Assembly: GCF_000974785.1 (NCBI RefSeq)
Contig: NZ_BBWV01000001.1
Location: forward strand, 2,046,001 to 2,110,000
Length of the DNA: 64,000 nt
Direction: 5' to 3'
Source of the DNA: Flavihumibacter petaseus NBRC 106054
GTDB taxonomy: Bacteria > Bacteroidota > Bacteroidia > Chitinophagales > Chitinophagaceae
Both the position numbers and the translations under genes were made by a program. The stretch's first letter is position 1. Each line of letters begins with the position of its first letter. The notes under the pieces are model-generated. The model saw nothing but the letters and a program-made list of their open reading frames with translations, did not search any database and was not told the origin of the DNA. Below, one piece after another: positions 42,853 through 50,802 of this stretch.

Positions 42853-45216
42853 ATGTTCAACATATTCAGGATCGCAGCCGTCACCCTGTTGACACTCTTC
42901 GCTGCAGTCCGACTCTCCGCCCAAACCTCCCTTAAAGGAAAGATCATCGATTCCTCCACCAAGGAACCTGTAACAGGAGCAACCGTTCAATGCACTGCCG
43001 GGTGCGCGTGTGGTTGTGCAACCACTGCGCTGGGTGAATTTGAGCTGAAGCATATGGGCAGCTGTTGTAAGTCTTTCAGGGTTTCCAGTATCGGTTACCA
43101 GGCCCTTGTATTTGACGCAGGAAATGCTGCCGGGTCACCGGTTACCGTGATACAGTTGCAACAGGAGAACAATGCGTTGCAGTCGGTAGTGGTGACCGCC
43201 AACAGGGAAGGGGTTAAACGTTCGCTTGCTCCGGTTGCAGTGAGTACTGTGTCATCCCGGATGATCCAGGAGACCAAACCCGTTACTGTTGACCAGGTGC
43301 TGAATAAAGTAAGCGGTGTATATATGGTAAACCTGGGTAATGAACAACACAGCATGAGTATCCGGCAGCCGATGACCACCAAAAGTCTTTTCCTTTACCT
43401 GGAGGACGGCATTCCCATTCGTACAGTGGGACTTTTCAATCACAACGCATTGTTGGAAATGAACATGGCATCTGTCAAAAGCATAGAAGTGATCAAAGGC
43501 CCATCGTCATCGCTTTATGGAAGTGAGGCAATTGGTGGCGTGGTGAACTTTATTACCGCAGCGCCGCCTGTAATACCTGTTGCAAAAATTTCGGTTCAGG
43601 GCAACAGCATTGGCTATAAGCGCACCGATCTTCAAACCGGCTCCACCTCCGGCAAATGGGGATTTGCATTTAATGGGTATTATGCCGACAAGCGGAACAG
43701 TTTTATGGAGTATACCGACTTTCATAAGGGTGCAGTAACTGCAAGGGTTGATTACAATTTCAGCAGCAGAACAACATTGTCGAACAGTTACACCTACCTT
43801 GATTATTACAGCGATATGACCGGCGGCATCGACAGCGCTATGTACGGAAATAAATCCTTTAACAGCAAACATACCTTTACCTACCGGAAGGTTAATGCAC
43901 AGCGGTTGCGGTCAACCCTGAACCATACCTGGAATGATCATAGCAAATCAACTGCTGCTATCGTGTATCGAAACAATAGTATCGGGCAGAACCCGGCTTA
44001 TGCCGTAAAGGATGACTACCGGCGTACTTCAAGCGGCGAGTGGAAGGGGCAAAAGGATCTCGCGCATGGCGAGATCAACGAAGCATCGTTCAATAGTTAT
44101 GCAATGATCCTGCAGCATAAACAGAAATTGAACTGGCACCAGACAGCTCTGATCGGCGGAGTCAGCGCCGATTTCAGTCCTTCTGCCTATACTGCCGGAT
44201 ACATTGGCATCAACAGGGACAGTGTTTCAGGAAAGTACACCGGGTATGCAGCAAGTGACAGCATGTTGACCCACTACAACAGCGACGTCAATAACTATGC
44301 GGCCTTCATGCATGTTGAAACCAGTCCTTTTGAAGAGCTCCGGCTGGTCGCTTCGCTCCGCTATGATCGCTTTAATTACCGGTTCAACAATTTTCTTCCG
44401 CCCTCCGCCTATAGTGGTGCGCCCGATTCCCGGAACAATTTTAGCCGGGTAAGTCCGAAGGTTGGCTTCATCTGGAATTTTTCGCAGCGCACCGGCATCT
44501 ATACCAATTACAGCGAGGGATTTGTGCCACCGCAGGTCACCGAGATGTACAAGGGGGTAAAGGTGCCTGACCTTGTGCCTTCCGTATTCCGGAACTATGA
44601 GGTTGGCGGATGGGCAGAATTGATCAGGGGTAAATTATCCGCTGATGTCAGCCTGTACAGGATGAGGGGATCTGATGAAATTGTTTCCATGATGATGGAC
44701 GACGGAAGTTACCAGAACCGGAATGCCGGTGAAACCCTGCACCAGGGCGTTGAACTCGGTGTTACTGCTAATCCACTGAAGAGCCTGAGTTTCCGTTTCA
44801 GCGGAGCACTGAGCAAACACCGGTTCGAAACATTTGAAGAAAAGGGGGTTGCCTATGACGGAAAGGAAATGAACGGTGCGCCGCGCTGGATGCACAATGC
44901 CGAAGCCTGGTACCGCCCGGCTTACATAAATGGCCTGAGGGTAGGCATAGAATGGCAAAAGATCGGCAGGTACTTCCTGGATCCAGTTAATACCGTGAAA
45001 TTCAGCGGGTATGATGTGTTCCATTTCCGGGCGGGCTATTCGTGGAAAGCAATGGAGGTCTGGATGAATGTGATGAATGCCGGCGACAGTTATTATGCCT
45101 ACACTGCCAGCAAAAGCAATTACGGATATAGCTATACTCCCGGTGAACCGAGAAACCTGACCCTTGGCGTGAGCTATGATCTCGGGAGTTTATTCCGGAA
45201 GGGCAGGGCGGACTGA
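42853..45216 (+). CDS. cysteine-rich TonB-dependent receptor, probable copper importer
   Basis: A 787-residue outer-membrane receptor: signal peptide (1-23), CarboxypepD_reg-like domain (about 25-105), plug (about 115-230, LYLEDGIPIRTVGLFNHNALLEMN) and a 22-strand barrel. The N-terminal domain carries six cysteines (47, 51, 53, 55, 71, 72) in a compact C-x3-C-x-C-x-C and CC arrangement, which suggests thiolate metal binding. The plug and barrel resemble the colicin/vitamin-B12 receptor group. Its position beside the nos genes and shared Fnr-type site suggest it brings copper in for NosZ, as NosA does in Pseudomonas stutzeri. Copper specificity is inference. Confidence 0.82.
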   Translation: MFNIFRIAAVTLLTLFAAVRLSAQTSLKGKIIDSSTKEPVTGATVQCTAGCACGCATTALGEFELKHMGSCCKSFRVSSIGYQALVFDAGNAAGSPVTVIQLQQENNALQSVVVTANREGVKRSLAPVAVSTVSSRMIQETKPVTVDQVLNKVSGVYMVNLGNEQHSMSIRQPMTTKSLFLYLEDGIPIRTVGLFNHNALLEMNMASVKSIEVIKGPSSSLYGSEAIGGVVNFITAAPPVIPVAKISVQGNSIGYKRTDLQTGSTSGKWGFAFNGYYADKRNSFMEYTDFHKGAVTARVDYNFSSRTTLSNSYTYLDYYSDMTGGIDSAMYGNKSFNSKHTFTYRKVNAQRLRSTLNHTWNDHSKSTAAIVYRNNSIGQNPAYAVKDDYRRTSSGEWKGQKDLAHGEINEASFNSYAMILQHKQKLNWHQTALIGGVSADFSPSAYTAGYIGINRDSVSGKYTGYAASDSMLTHYNSDVNNYAAFMHVETSPFEELRLVASLRYDRFNYRFNNFLPPSAYSGAPDSRNNFSRVSPKVGFIWNFSQRTGIYTNYSEGFVPPQVTEMYKGVKVPDLVPSVFRNYEVGGWAELIRGKLSADVSLYRMRGSDEIVSMMMDDGSYQNRNAGETLHQGVELGVTANPLKSLSFRFSGALSKHRFETFEEKGVAYDGKEMNGAPRWMHNAEAWYRPAYINGLRVGIEWQKIGRYFLDPVNTVKFSGYDVFHFRAGYSWKAMEVWMNVMNAGDSYYAYTASKSNYGYSYTPGEPRNLTLGVSYDLGSLFRKGRAD

Positions 45217-45283
45217 CCTTTGTCAGTGATCTCATGAAGGACGATATGATTCTCGTCAGGGAAGGGAAATTAGTCCGCAATAA

Positions 45284-45299
45284 AAGTATAGCGATACTT
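45284..45299 (+). promoter_or_regulatory. candidate repressor operator of the ric operon
   Basis: AAGTAT-AGCG-ATACTT is a perfect 6+6 palindrome with a four-base spacer. It lies 9 bases before a TACCTTTA -7-like element, so a bound protein would block the promoter. The Rrf2 regulator encoded at the end of the same operon is the natural candidate. Confidence 0.55.
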
Positions 45300-45308
45300 C
45301 TAATAAGG

Positions 45309-45316
45309 TACCTTTA
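45309..45316 (+). promoter_or_regulatory. -7-like element of the ric operon
   Basis: TACCTTTA differs from TAnnTTTG only at the last base. It lies 30 bases before the ric ATG and directly downstream of the palindrome at 45284. Confidence 0.4.
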
Positions 45317-45346
45317 GGTCAATACATTAATGCTAAAACCTTTTAT

Positions 45347-46333
45347 ATGCCAACTGTTTCACAAGAGAATTTTCTGAACGTAACGCTCCTGGAGCCAAGA
45401 GAAAAGCATCCTGCCATTTTCCGTTATTTCGACGGACTGCCTGATGGTGAGACGCTTACAATTTATAATGATCATGACCCCAAGCCTTTATATTACCAGT
45501 TGCTGGGAGAGCGGGGAAATGTTTTTACCTGGGAATACCTGGAACAGGGGCCGCAGTGGTGGACGGTTAATATTACCCGGAGGATGCCAGCTGCAAATGA
45601 GGAGACATTGGGTCAGATTGCGGCGAGGGATCTGCGCAAGGCTGAGGTCTTCAGAAAATACGGACTGGATTTTTGCTGCGGCGGCAGGAAAACAGTGAAA
45701 GAAGCCTGTGCCGAAAAGGGACTGGATGTGGTGAAGATTGAACAGGAACTGCAACATACTGATAAATACCCTGCCGGAGGTGCTTTGGCTTATGATGAGT
45801 GGCCATTGGATTTCCTGGCTGACTATATTGTAAATACCCATCATAAATATGTGAGGAAGACGCTGCCTGAGTTGACCAGGCTGGCCGCAAAAGTTGCCGG
45901 GGTGCATGGCAACAGCCATCCTGAACTGCAGGGGATCAATACACTGGTGACAGAAATAAATGAGGAGCTGTCTGCCCACCTGATCAAGGAAGAGCGGGTG
46001 TTGTTCCCATATATCAAGGGATTGGTTCAGGCAGAGGCGAAAGGAGAAGCTTTGCTGGTGGCTCCTTTCAATTCGGTGCAGCAACCCATCAGCCTGATGG
46101 AAATGGAACACGAGCTCGCAGGAAAGCACCTGGAAACGATCCGGACAATTTCCCGCAACTATGCAGTTCCGGAAGATGCCTGTGCAAGCTACAGTTTACT
46201 GTTCAGGTTGCTGGAGGAATTCGAAGCTGATCTGCATATCCATATCCACCTGGAGAACAATATTCTTTTTCCGAAAGCACTTCAGCTTGAGAAGAACAAC
46301 AGTAAAAGTGCCACAAATAGTTGCAGGTTGTGA
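45347..46333 (+). CDS. ric: DUF2249 domain fused to Ric/ScdA di-iron Fe-S-cluster repair protein
   Basis: A 328-residue protein. Residues 8-80 form a DUF2249 domain (HPAIFRYFDGLPDGETL to WWTVNITR). Residues 84-140 are the ScdA_N domain with the DFCCGG motif (Cys110/111). Residues 150-315 are a hemerythrin-type di-iron domain with metal-binding NTHHKYV, KEERVLFPYI, EMEHELAG and HIHLENNILFP. Ric (ScdA, YtfE, NorA) proteins repair iron-sulfur clusters damaged by nitric oxide. The added DUF2249 domain is typical of Bacteroidota versions. It is first in a five-gene operon behind a palindromic operator, and its TGA overlaps the next ATG. Confidence 0.9.
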   Translation: MPTVSQENFLNVTLLEPREKHPAIFRYFDGLPDGETLTIYNDHDPKPLYYQLLGERGNVFTWEYLEQGPQWWTVNITRRMPAANEETLGQIAARDLRKAEVFRKYGLDFCCGGRKTVKEACAEKGLDVVKIEQELQHTDKYPAGGALAYDEWPLDFLADYIVNTHHKYVRKTLPELTRLAAKVAGVHGNSHPELQGINTLVTEINEELSAHLIKEERVLFPYIKGLVQAEAKGEALLVAPFNSVQQPISLMEMEHELAGKHLETIRTISRNYAVPEDACASYSLLFRLLEEFEADLHIHIHLENNILFPKALQLEKNNSKSATNSCRL

Positions 46334-47145
46334 TGACGATCAATGGCCAAACCAGGATTGCTGCTTTGCTGCGAATGCATCCGGAAGCGCTTGAGGCGAT
46401 CGTCAGTATTCACCCGAGACTGGAGAAACTCCGGAACCCGGTACTGAGAAAGCTGATGGCGGGAAGAACGACCATTGCCATGGCCAGCAAAGTAGCTGGT
46501 TGCCATCCTGATGCGTTCTTTGAAAAACTCCGGCCATTGGGTTTTGAACATGCAGCTGACGGTGCTACTGAAGTGATTGCTGAGGATGTCATCCCGCTGT
46601 TCGTGCATCATATTTCGCCAGAGCAGGTAATCACACTTGACGTAAGACCGTTGATCGCTGCAGGCAATGATCCCTTGAACCTGATCGTCAGGCATACCAG
46701 GAGTCTCAAGAGCGGGCAGTTGCTGAAGATTGTGAACAGTTTTTACCCTGGCCCGCTGGTGCAGTTGCTGGAAAAACAGGGATTCGGCTCTTTTACAAAA
46801 GAAGCCGGGTATGACCTTGTTGAGACATTCTTCTATCTCCGGGATGCTGCAGCAACAGGCTCTATGGAGCAGGCAGAAGCCGCATTCGGATCGGACGACA
46901 ATTGGGACGATATTTTAGTAGCATATGCAGGACACATGAAAACGGTCGATGTCAGGCATCTTGAAATGCCGCTACCTATGATGACCATCCTGGAATCACT
47001 GGACCGGCTGGCTGCGGATGAAGCACTTTTTGTGTATCATAAGCGGCTGCCGGTTTTCCTTTTGCCCGAACTGGCATCGAGGAAGTTCAGGTACGTTGTG
47101 AATAGAGTGAACGAGGAACAACTTAATATGCTGATCTTCCGGTGA
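46333..47145 (+). CDS. DUF1858-DUF2249-DUF2249 protein
   Basis: A 270-residue cytoplasmic protein. A DUF1858 domain (about 1-65, RMHPEALEAIVSIHPRLEKLRNPVLRK) is followed by two DUF2249 domains (about 88-160, LDVRPLIAAGNDPLNLIVRH; and about 190-270, VDVRHLEMPLPMMTILESLDRL). Such proteins accompany NO-handling genes, but their chemistry is unknown. A role as partner to Ric or as a sulfur/iron carrier is speculation. I use ATG 46333, which overlaps the ric stop as TGATG, rather than the TTG four codons earlier. Confidence 0.85.
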   Translation: MTINGQTRIAALLRMHPEALEAIVSIHPRLEKLRNPVLRKLMAGRTTIAMASKVAGCHPDAFFEKLRPLGFEHAADGATEVIAEDVIPLFVHHISPEQVITLDVRPLIAAGNDPLNLIVRHTRSLKSGQLLKIVNSFYPGPLVQLLEKQGFGSFTKEAGYDLVETFFYLRDAAATGSMEQAEAAFGSDDNWDDILVAYAGHMKTVDVRHLEMPLPMMTILESLDRLAADEALFVYHKRLPVFLLPELASRKFRYVVNRVNEEQLNMLIFR

Positions 47146-48401
47146 AACACACTCCCCATACAGTAGTCCTGCCTTTTTATGGCTATGCCGCCATAGCATT
47201 ACTGGCGGCCACGATCCTGCTTGCCTGCTCTACCGGTGCTATGACCGGTCACTATTTTCAGCCGCATGTACTGGCGATCACCCACGCTATGGCACTGGGT
47301 TGGGGAACTATGATCATACTTGGCGCAAGTCATCAATTGATACCAGTGCTGATTGAAGGCAGGTTATATAGCAATACGCTGGCTATGCTGTGTTTTGTAC
47401 TGGCCGCCATGGGCATTCCGCTGCTGGTATACGGATTTTATGTTTTTGATCTTGGCTGGCCCGCTAAAGCCGGGGGCATCCTGATCAATGTCGCGGTGTC
47501 ACTTTATGTAGTGAATGTTGTGCTGAGTGTGCAGAAAAGCGGAAAGGAGAGCATTCAGGCTGTATTTGTACTCACGGCTGCCTGCTGGTTGTTATTAACC
47601 ACAGGCGTGGGCCTGCTGCTGTTGTATAATTTCACCGATCCTTTTCTTTCCCGGGATTCCCTGGCTTTCCTGTCGCTCCACATGCACCTTGGTGTGATTG
47701 GCTGGTTCCTGTTGCTGGTAGCAGGTGTGGGTTCAAGGCTGGTCCCGATGTTCCTGTTGAGTAAGTATTCCAATACTTCACAGTTGTGGTGGATGTATGC
47801 GCTGATCAATGGCGGACTGTTGTTATTTGTATTCCTTTTTGTCCGGTTTCCGGAATCGGGATGGCATAAGATCGCTATCCTGCCTCTCGCCATGGCTCTC
47901 CTGATTTTTGGGGTGTATTGCTTCCGGGTATATCAATCCAGGATTCGTAAGAGAGTGGATGGCCAGATGCGGTTATCGATTCTTTCCATCCTGATGGCAT
48001 TTCTTCCGCTGTTTATAATAGCCGTGATTTCCATTGGTTCGGCCGTTGTAGGGAACAGCCCCGTTCTCCCCCTGGTTTATGGCTTTGCCATCTTTTTCGG
48101 CTGGCTGACAAGCATCATATTGGGAATGACCTTCAAGACCCTGCCCTTTATTGTGTGGAGCAAGGTGTACGAGCACCAGGCCGGTCTGAAAAAAACGCCC
48201 CAGCCGGCTGATCTTTTCAGTCACCGGCTTTTCAGGCTGATGGCGCTGACTTACCTGGCAGGCTTCCTGCTTTTTGCTACGGGACTGGCCTGGAAAAACA
48301 TAATAGTGCTGAATTTTTCCGCCCCGCTACTAGTCACTGCAGCCTTTTGTTACAACCTGAATGTTTTTAAACTGGTGTTTCATGGACGTCATCACCAATA
48401 A
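47142..48401 (+). CDS. NnrS/haem-copper-like membrane protein
   Basis: A 419-residue protein with about twelve membrane helices, starting at a GTG that overlaps the previous stop (GTGA). Three related segments recur: HAMALGWGTMIILGASHQLIP (about 47-67), HMHLGVIGWFLLLVAGVG with SRLVP after it, and FAIFFGWLTSIILGMTFKTLP. Repeated H/F-x-x-G-W...G...P units are typical of NnrS and related haem-copper proteins tied to NO tolerance. Histidines His41, His47, His61, His182 and His184 are candidate haem or copper ligands. It lies between NO-repair genes, so an NO-sensing or NO-removing role is inferred. Confidence 0.75.
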   Translation: MKHTPHTVVLPFYGYAAIALLAATILLACSTGAMTGHYFQPHVLAITHAMALGWGTMIILGASHQLIPVLIEGRLYSNTLAMLCFVLAAMGIPLLVYGFYVFDLGWPAKAGGILINVAVSLYVVNVVLSVQKSGKESIQAVFVLTAACWLLLTTGVGLLLLYNFTDPFLSRDSLAFLSLHMHLGVIGWFLLLVAGVGSRLVPMFLLSKYSNTSQLWWMYALINGGLLLFVFLFVRFPESGWHKIAILPLAMALLIFGVYCFRVYQSRIRKRVDGQMRLSILSILMAFLPLFIIAVISIGSAVVGNSPVLPLVYGFAIFFGWLTSIILGMTFKTLPFIVWSKVYEHQAGLKKTPQPADLFSHRLFRLMALTYLAGFLLFATGLAWKNIIVLNFSAPLLVTAAFCYNLNVFKLVFHGRHHQ

Positions 48402-48705
48402 TACGCTCCGCTGTACCATTGCACTGGCAGCGTTGGAGTCAGTGGTCGATCCTGAACTCGGTCTGAATGTGGTGGATCTCGGGCTAATCTGCCAGGTTGA
48501 TTTTGATGACGCGGCAGGGAAGATCTTTGTGCAGATGATGCTCACTGCCCGATTTTGTCCTATGGGAGAGTCATTGATCAATGCTATTGCCCGCGTTATG
48601 GAAGCAACATTTCCATTCGCAGGTATCACTGTTTTACAGACATTTGATCCACCCTGGGACCATTCGCGGATCTCTCCCGAAGGGAAAAGATTCTTAAATC
48701 GTTGA
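48382..48705 (+). CDS. MIP18/SufT-family (DUF59) Fe-S assembly factor
   Basis: A 107-residue protein of the DUF59/MIP18 family: LAALESVVDPELGLNVVDLGLI at the N-terminus and QMMLTARFCPMGESLINAI in the middle, with the single conserved Cys in the loop. Members (SufT, PaaD, human CIAO2) help load iron-sulfur clusters. The context with Ric fits repair after NO attack. ATG 48382 overlaps the upstream gene by 20 bases; an ATG at 48361 would add seven residues. Confidence 0.88.
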   Translation: MDVITNNTLRCTIALAALESVVDPELGLNVVDLGLICQVDFDDAAGKIFVQMMLTARFCPMGESLINAIARVMEATFPFAGITVLQTFDPPWDHSRISPEGKRFLNR

Positions 48706-48708
48706 AGT

Positions 48709-49140
48709 ATGCTGAGTCTGACCTGCAAGAATGCTATCAAGGCCGTCATCTACCTGGCTTCAAAATATGATTCGGATACGAAGGCCGGAATCAAGGAGAT
48801 CGCCGAATATATCAATGCCAGTGACCACACGGTGGGTAAGTTGCTGCAAACACTAGTGAAGCATGAGATCATCAACAGCCTTAAAGGCCCTTCCGGTGGT
48901 TTCTATATTTCCCGCGACCAGTTGAAGCAACCCGTGATCAATATTGTTCAGGCGATAGATGGCGATGAAGTGTTTCGTGAGTGCGGACTCGGCCTGAAGA
49001 AATGTTCGGCCAAACACCCCTGTCCACTGCATGACCAGTACAAAGAGGCCCGCGATATACTTGAAAAAATGTTCCGGAAAAATTCGGTTAAAGACCTCAG
49101 TGAATCTGTGAACGACGGGCTGGCTTACCTGACGGGCTGA
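48709..49140 (+). CDS. Rrf2-family regulator with Fe-S-type cysteines
   Basis: A 143-residue Rrf2 regulator with an N-terminal winged helix (1-80, IKEIAEYINASDHTVGKLLQTL, LKGPSGGFYISR). Cys92, Cys99 and Cys105 in ECGLGLKKCSAKHPC sit where NsrR, IscR and RsrR bind an iron-sulfur cluster. The C-x6-C-x5-C spacing is close to NsrR/IscR. An NO-sensing role, with repression of its own operon, is the likeliest reading because the operon contains Ric. It starts four bases after the MIP18 gene. Its stop is one base from the stop of the convergent gene. Confidence 0.9.
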   Translation: MLSLTCKNAIKAVIYLASKYDSDTKAGIKEIAEYINASDHTVGKLLQTLVKHEIINSLKGPSGGFYISRDQLKQPVINIVQAIDGDEVFRECGLGLKKCSAKHPCPLHDQYKEARDILEKMFRKNSVKDLSESVNDGLAYLTG

Positions 49141-49141
49141 C

Positions 49142-50722
49142 CTATTGGCAATTGTTTGCGATTTCCTGGATTCCTGGGTTAGTGTTATTCCCTTCAAGGA
49201 TAAATGCCCCATTCCATCCGGTCAGCGCTAAAGTTTTAAGCGCACAGAAGTTGTTTAATAATGGATTGAATCCCATATATATCTGACCATCCACATTTTT
49301 CAGTTTTTCAAGGCCGTCAAGGCTCTCGAGTTGATCATTCCTTGAGACAATAACAGTTGATCCATACCCCGGTGCTGACGTAAAGCCATTTAATCCCTGG
49401 AGATTTTTCAGCTTTTCGTTGAAGATTATTTCGAGCCTGGATGCTTGAGCCAGGTTTTCCAGACCTGCAAGGCTTGTCACGCCGGTATTCGCGATCGTGA
49501 TTCCCCTGCTCAGTTTTTTTATATTCTGGAGCCCGTTCAGAGAATACAGGCCCGGGCTTTCCCTGATTACAATGTCAGGTGTTTCCTTAAGATTTTTCAG
49601 ACCGGTAAGGTCCCTGAGCGCTTCATTACCTGTGAGCAAGATGCCATTATCAACTGAGTCTATATTGATAAGTCCGCTAATATCAGCAAGAACCGCATTG
49701 CCGGAGATTTCCAGGCCATCTAATTTGTGGAGCCCTTCGAAGCCATGGAGATCAGGGAGTGCCGGATTTCCGTAGATCCTGATATTCCAGGTTACCACGC
49801 TGAGGTTGCCAAATGCGGAAATGTCAGTTAAGTTTGGATTGTCTGAGATCAATATACCTCCATCAAGCCAATTTAGTTTTTCAAGACCGTGCAGCGACGT
49901 TAATTTCTCGCAAAGCTGGATATCTATATTGCCAAACGAATTGTAGGTGATGTTGTCAAATCCTGAGAGATCAGTAAGCTCATCATTGTTCACAATAATC
50001 AGCGGACCATTATTGCTGGTAAGATTTTTCAGTGCATTCAATTCCTTCAGCGCAGTATTGTTTTCAAAGCGCATGCCATGGAAAAAGCCAGCAGCTCCAA
50101 CAGCCATAATGCTATCCATTCCATTTAGCGTTGTCAGCTGATTCGTGTTTGTTACTTCCAACGCATAGTCAATTATGGCGAGGTCTTTCAATGGAGCCAA
50201 ATCTGTTATTGATCCGGTCAGGAATAGCGACCCGTTGATTGTGGTGTAATGTCCTCTTCCAAATTCAATTACTTCCTGTTGTGTCGACAGGGTAATACTA
50301 CCGAAATACACTTTCTCAGCAAGGGAGCTGAACGTGATTTCATTGCCGTATGCGACGCCTTTGTTGTTTCTGGCATAAGCACGCAGGTAATATTTTTTCC
50401 CGGCCGGGATATTGGTGATAATTACCTGCATTTTGCCATAAGAGTCTGTTGGCCTTACTAAAATGTTCAGGTTTTTTTCAAGGGTTGGCGCGGCAAAAGT
50501 ATCAACGACAAATCCGGTTTCAATGATCTTTGATGATCCTGAATCCTTTAACGTACCATTGACAGTAATTGAGAAACGGGTAAAATCCGAATAGGGATCT
50601 GTAATAATTGTGGGTAGTTCCGTTTTGGTATCGGGATTGGGATCCGGGTTATCGATAACGGAATCTTTGTTACAGCTAAATAATATAACAACGCAAAAAA
50701 GTGAGGTTATTAACTGCTTCAT
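49142..50722 (-). CDS. L-domain (leucine-rich-like) repeat lipoprotein
   Basis: A 526-residue lipoprotein (lipobox VILFSC-NKD, Cys17). A fibronectin-like domain (about 35-135) is followed by about 14 repeats of 22-28 residues of the receptor-L-domain type, each with L-x-x-L-x-G-L-x-x-[LI] and N-x-x-L turns (LTSLHGLEKLNWLDGGILIS, LPDLHGFEGLHKLDGLEISG). This predicts a stacked right-handed helix exposed at the surface, suited to binding a ligand. The partner is unknown. It is convergent with, and one base from, the Rrf2 gene. Confidence 0.82.
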   Translation of the reverse strand: MKQLITSLFCVVILFSCNKDSVIDNPDPNPDTKTELPTIITDPYSDFTRFSITVNGTLKDSGSSKIIETGFVVDTFAAPTLEKNLNILVRPTDSYGKMQVIITNIPAGKKYYLRAYARNNKGVAYGNEITFSSLAEKVYFGSITLSTQQEVIEFGRGHYTTINGSLFLTGSITDLAPLKDLAIIDYALEVTNTNQLTTLNGMDSIMAVGAAGFFHGMRFENNTALKELNALKNLTSNNGPLIIVNNDELTDLSGFDNITYNSFGNIDIQLCEKLTSLHGLEKLNWLDGGILISDNPNLTDISAFGNLSVVTWNIRIYGNPALPDLHGFEGLHKLDGLEISGNAVLADISGLINIDSVDNGILLTGNEALRDLTGLKNLKETPDIVIRESPGLYSLNGLQNIKKLSRGITIANTGVTSLAGLENLAQASRLEIIFNEKLKNLQGLNGFTSAPGYGSTVIVSRNDQLESLDGLEKLKNVDGQIYMGFNPLLNNFCALKTLALTGWNGAFILEGNNTNPGIQEIANNCQ

Positions 50723-50802
50723 GGATAAGGTTGTTAAGGAATCAGCAGAAAGATAACCGGTATTGTCGAATTGTCCTATTTTTACAGATTTTAAAATATT
50801 AT

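Noticed and set aside
41480-48401. Calling either haem-copper-like protein a terminal oxidase or NorB
   Set aside because: The full CuB histidine set and the adjacent subunit genes expected for a working oxidase or cNor are not visible.
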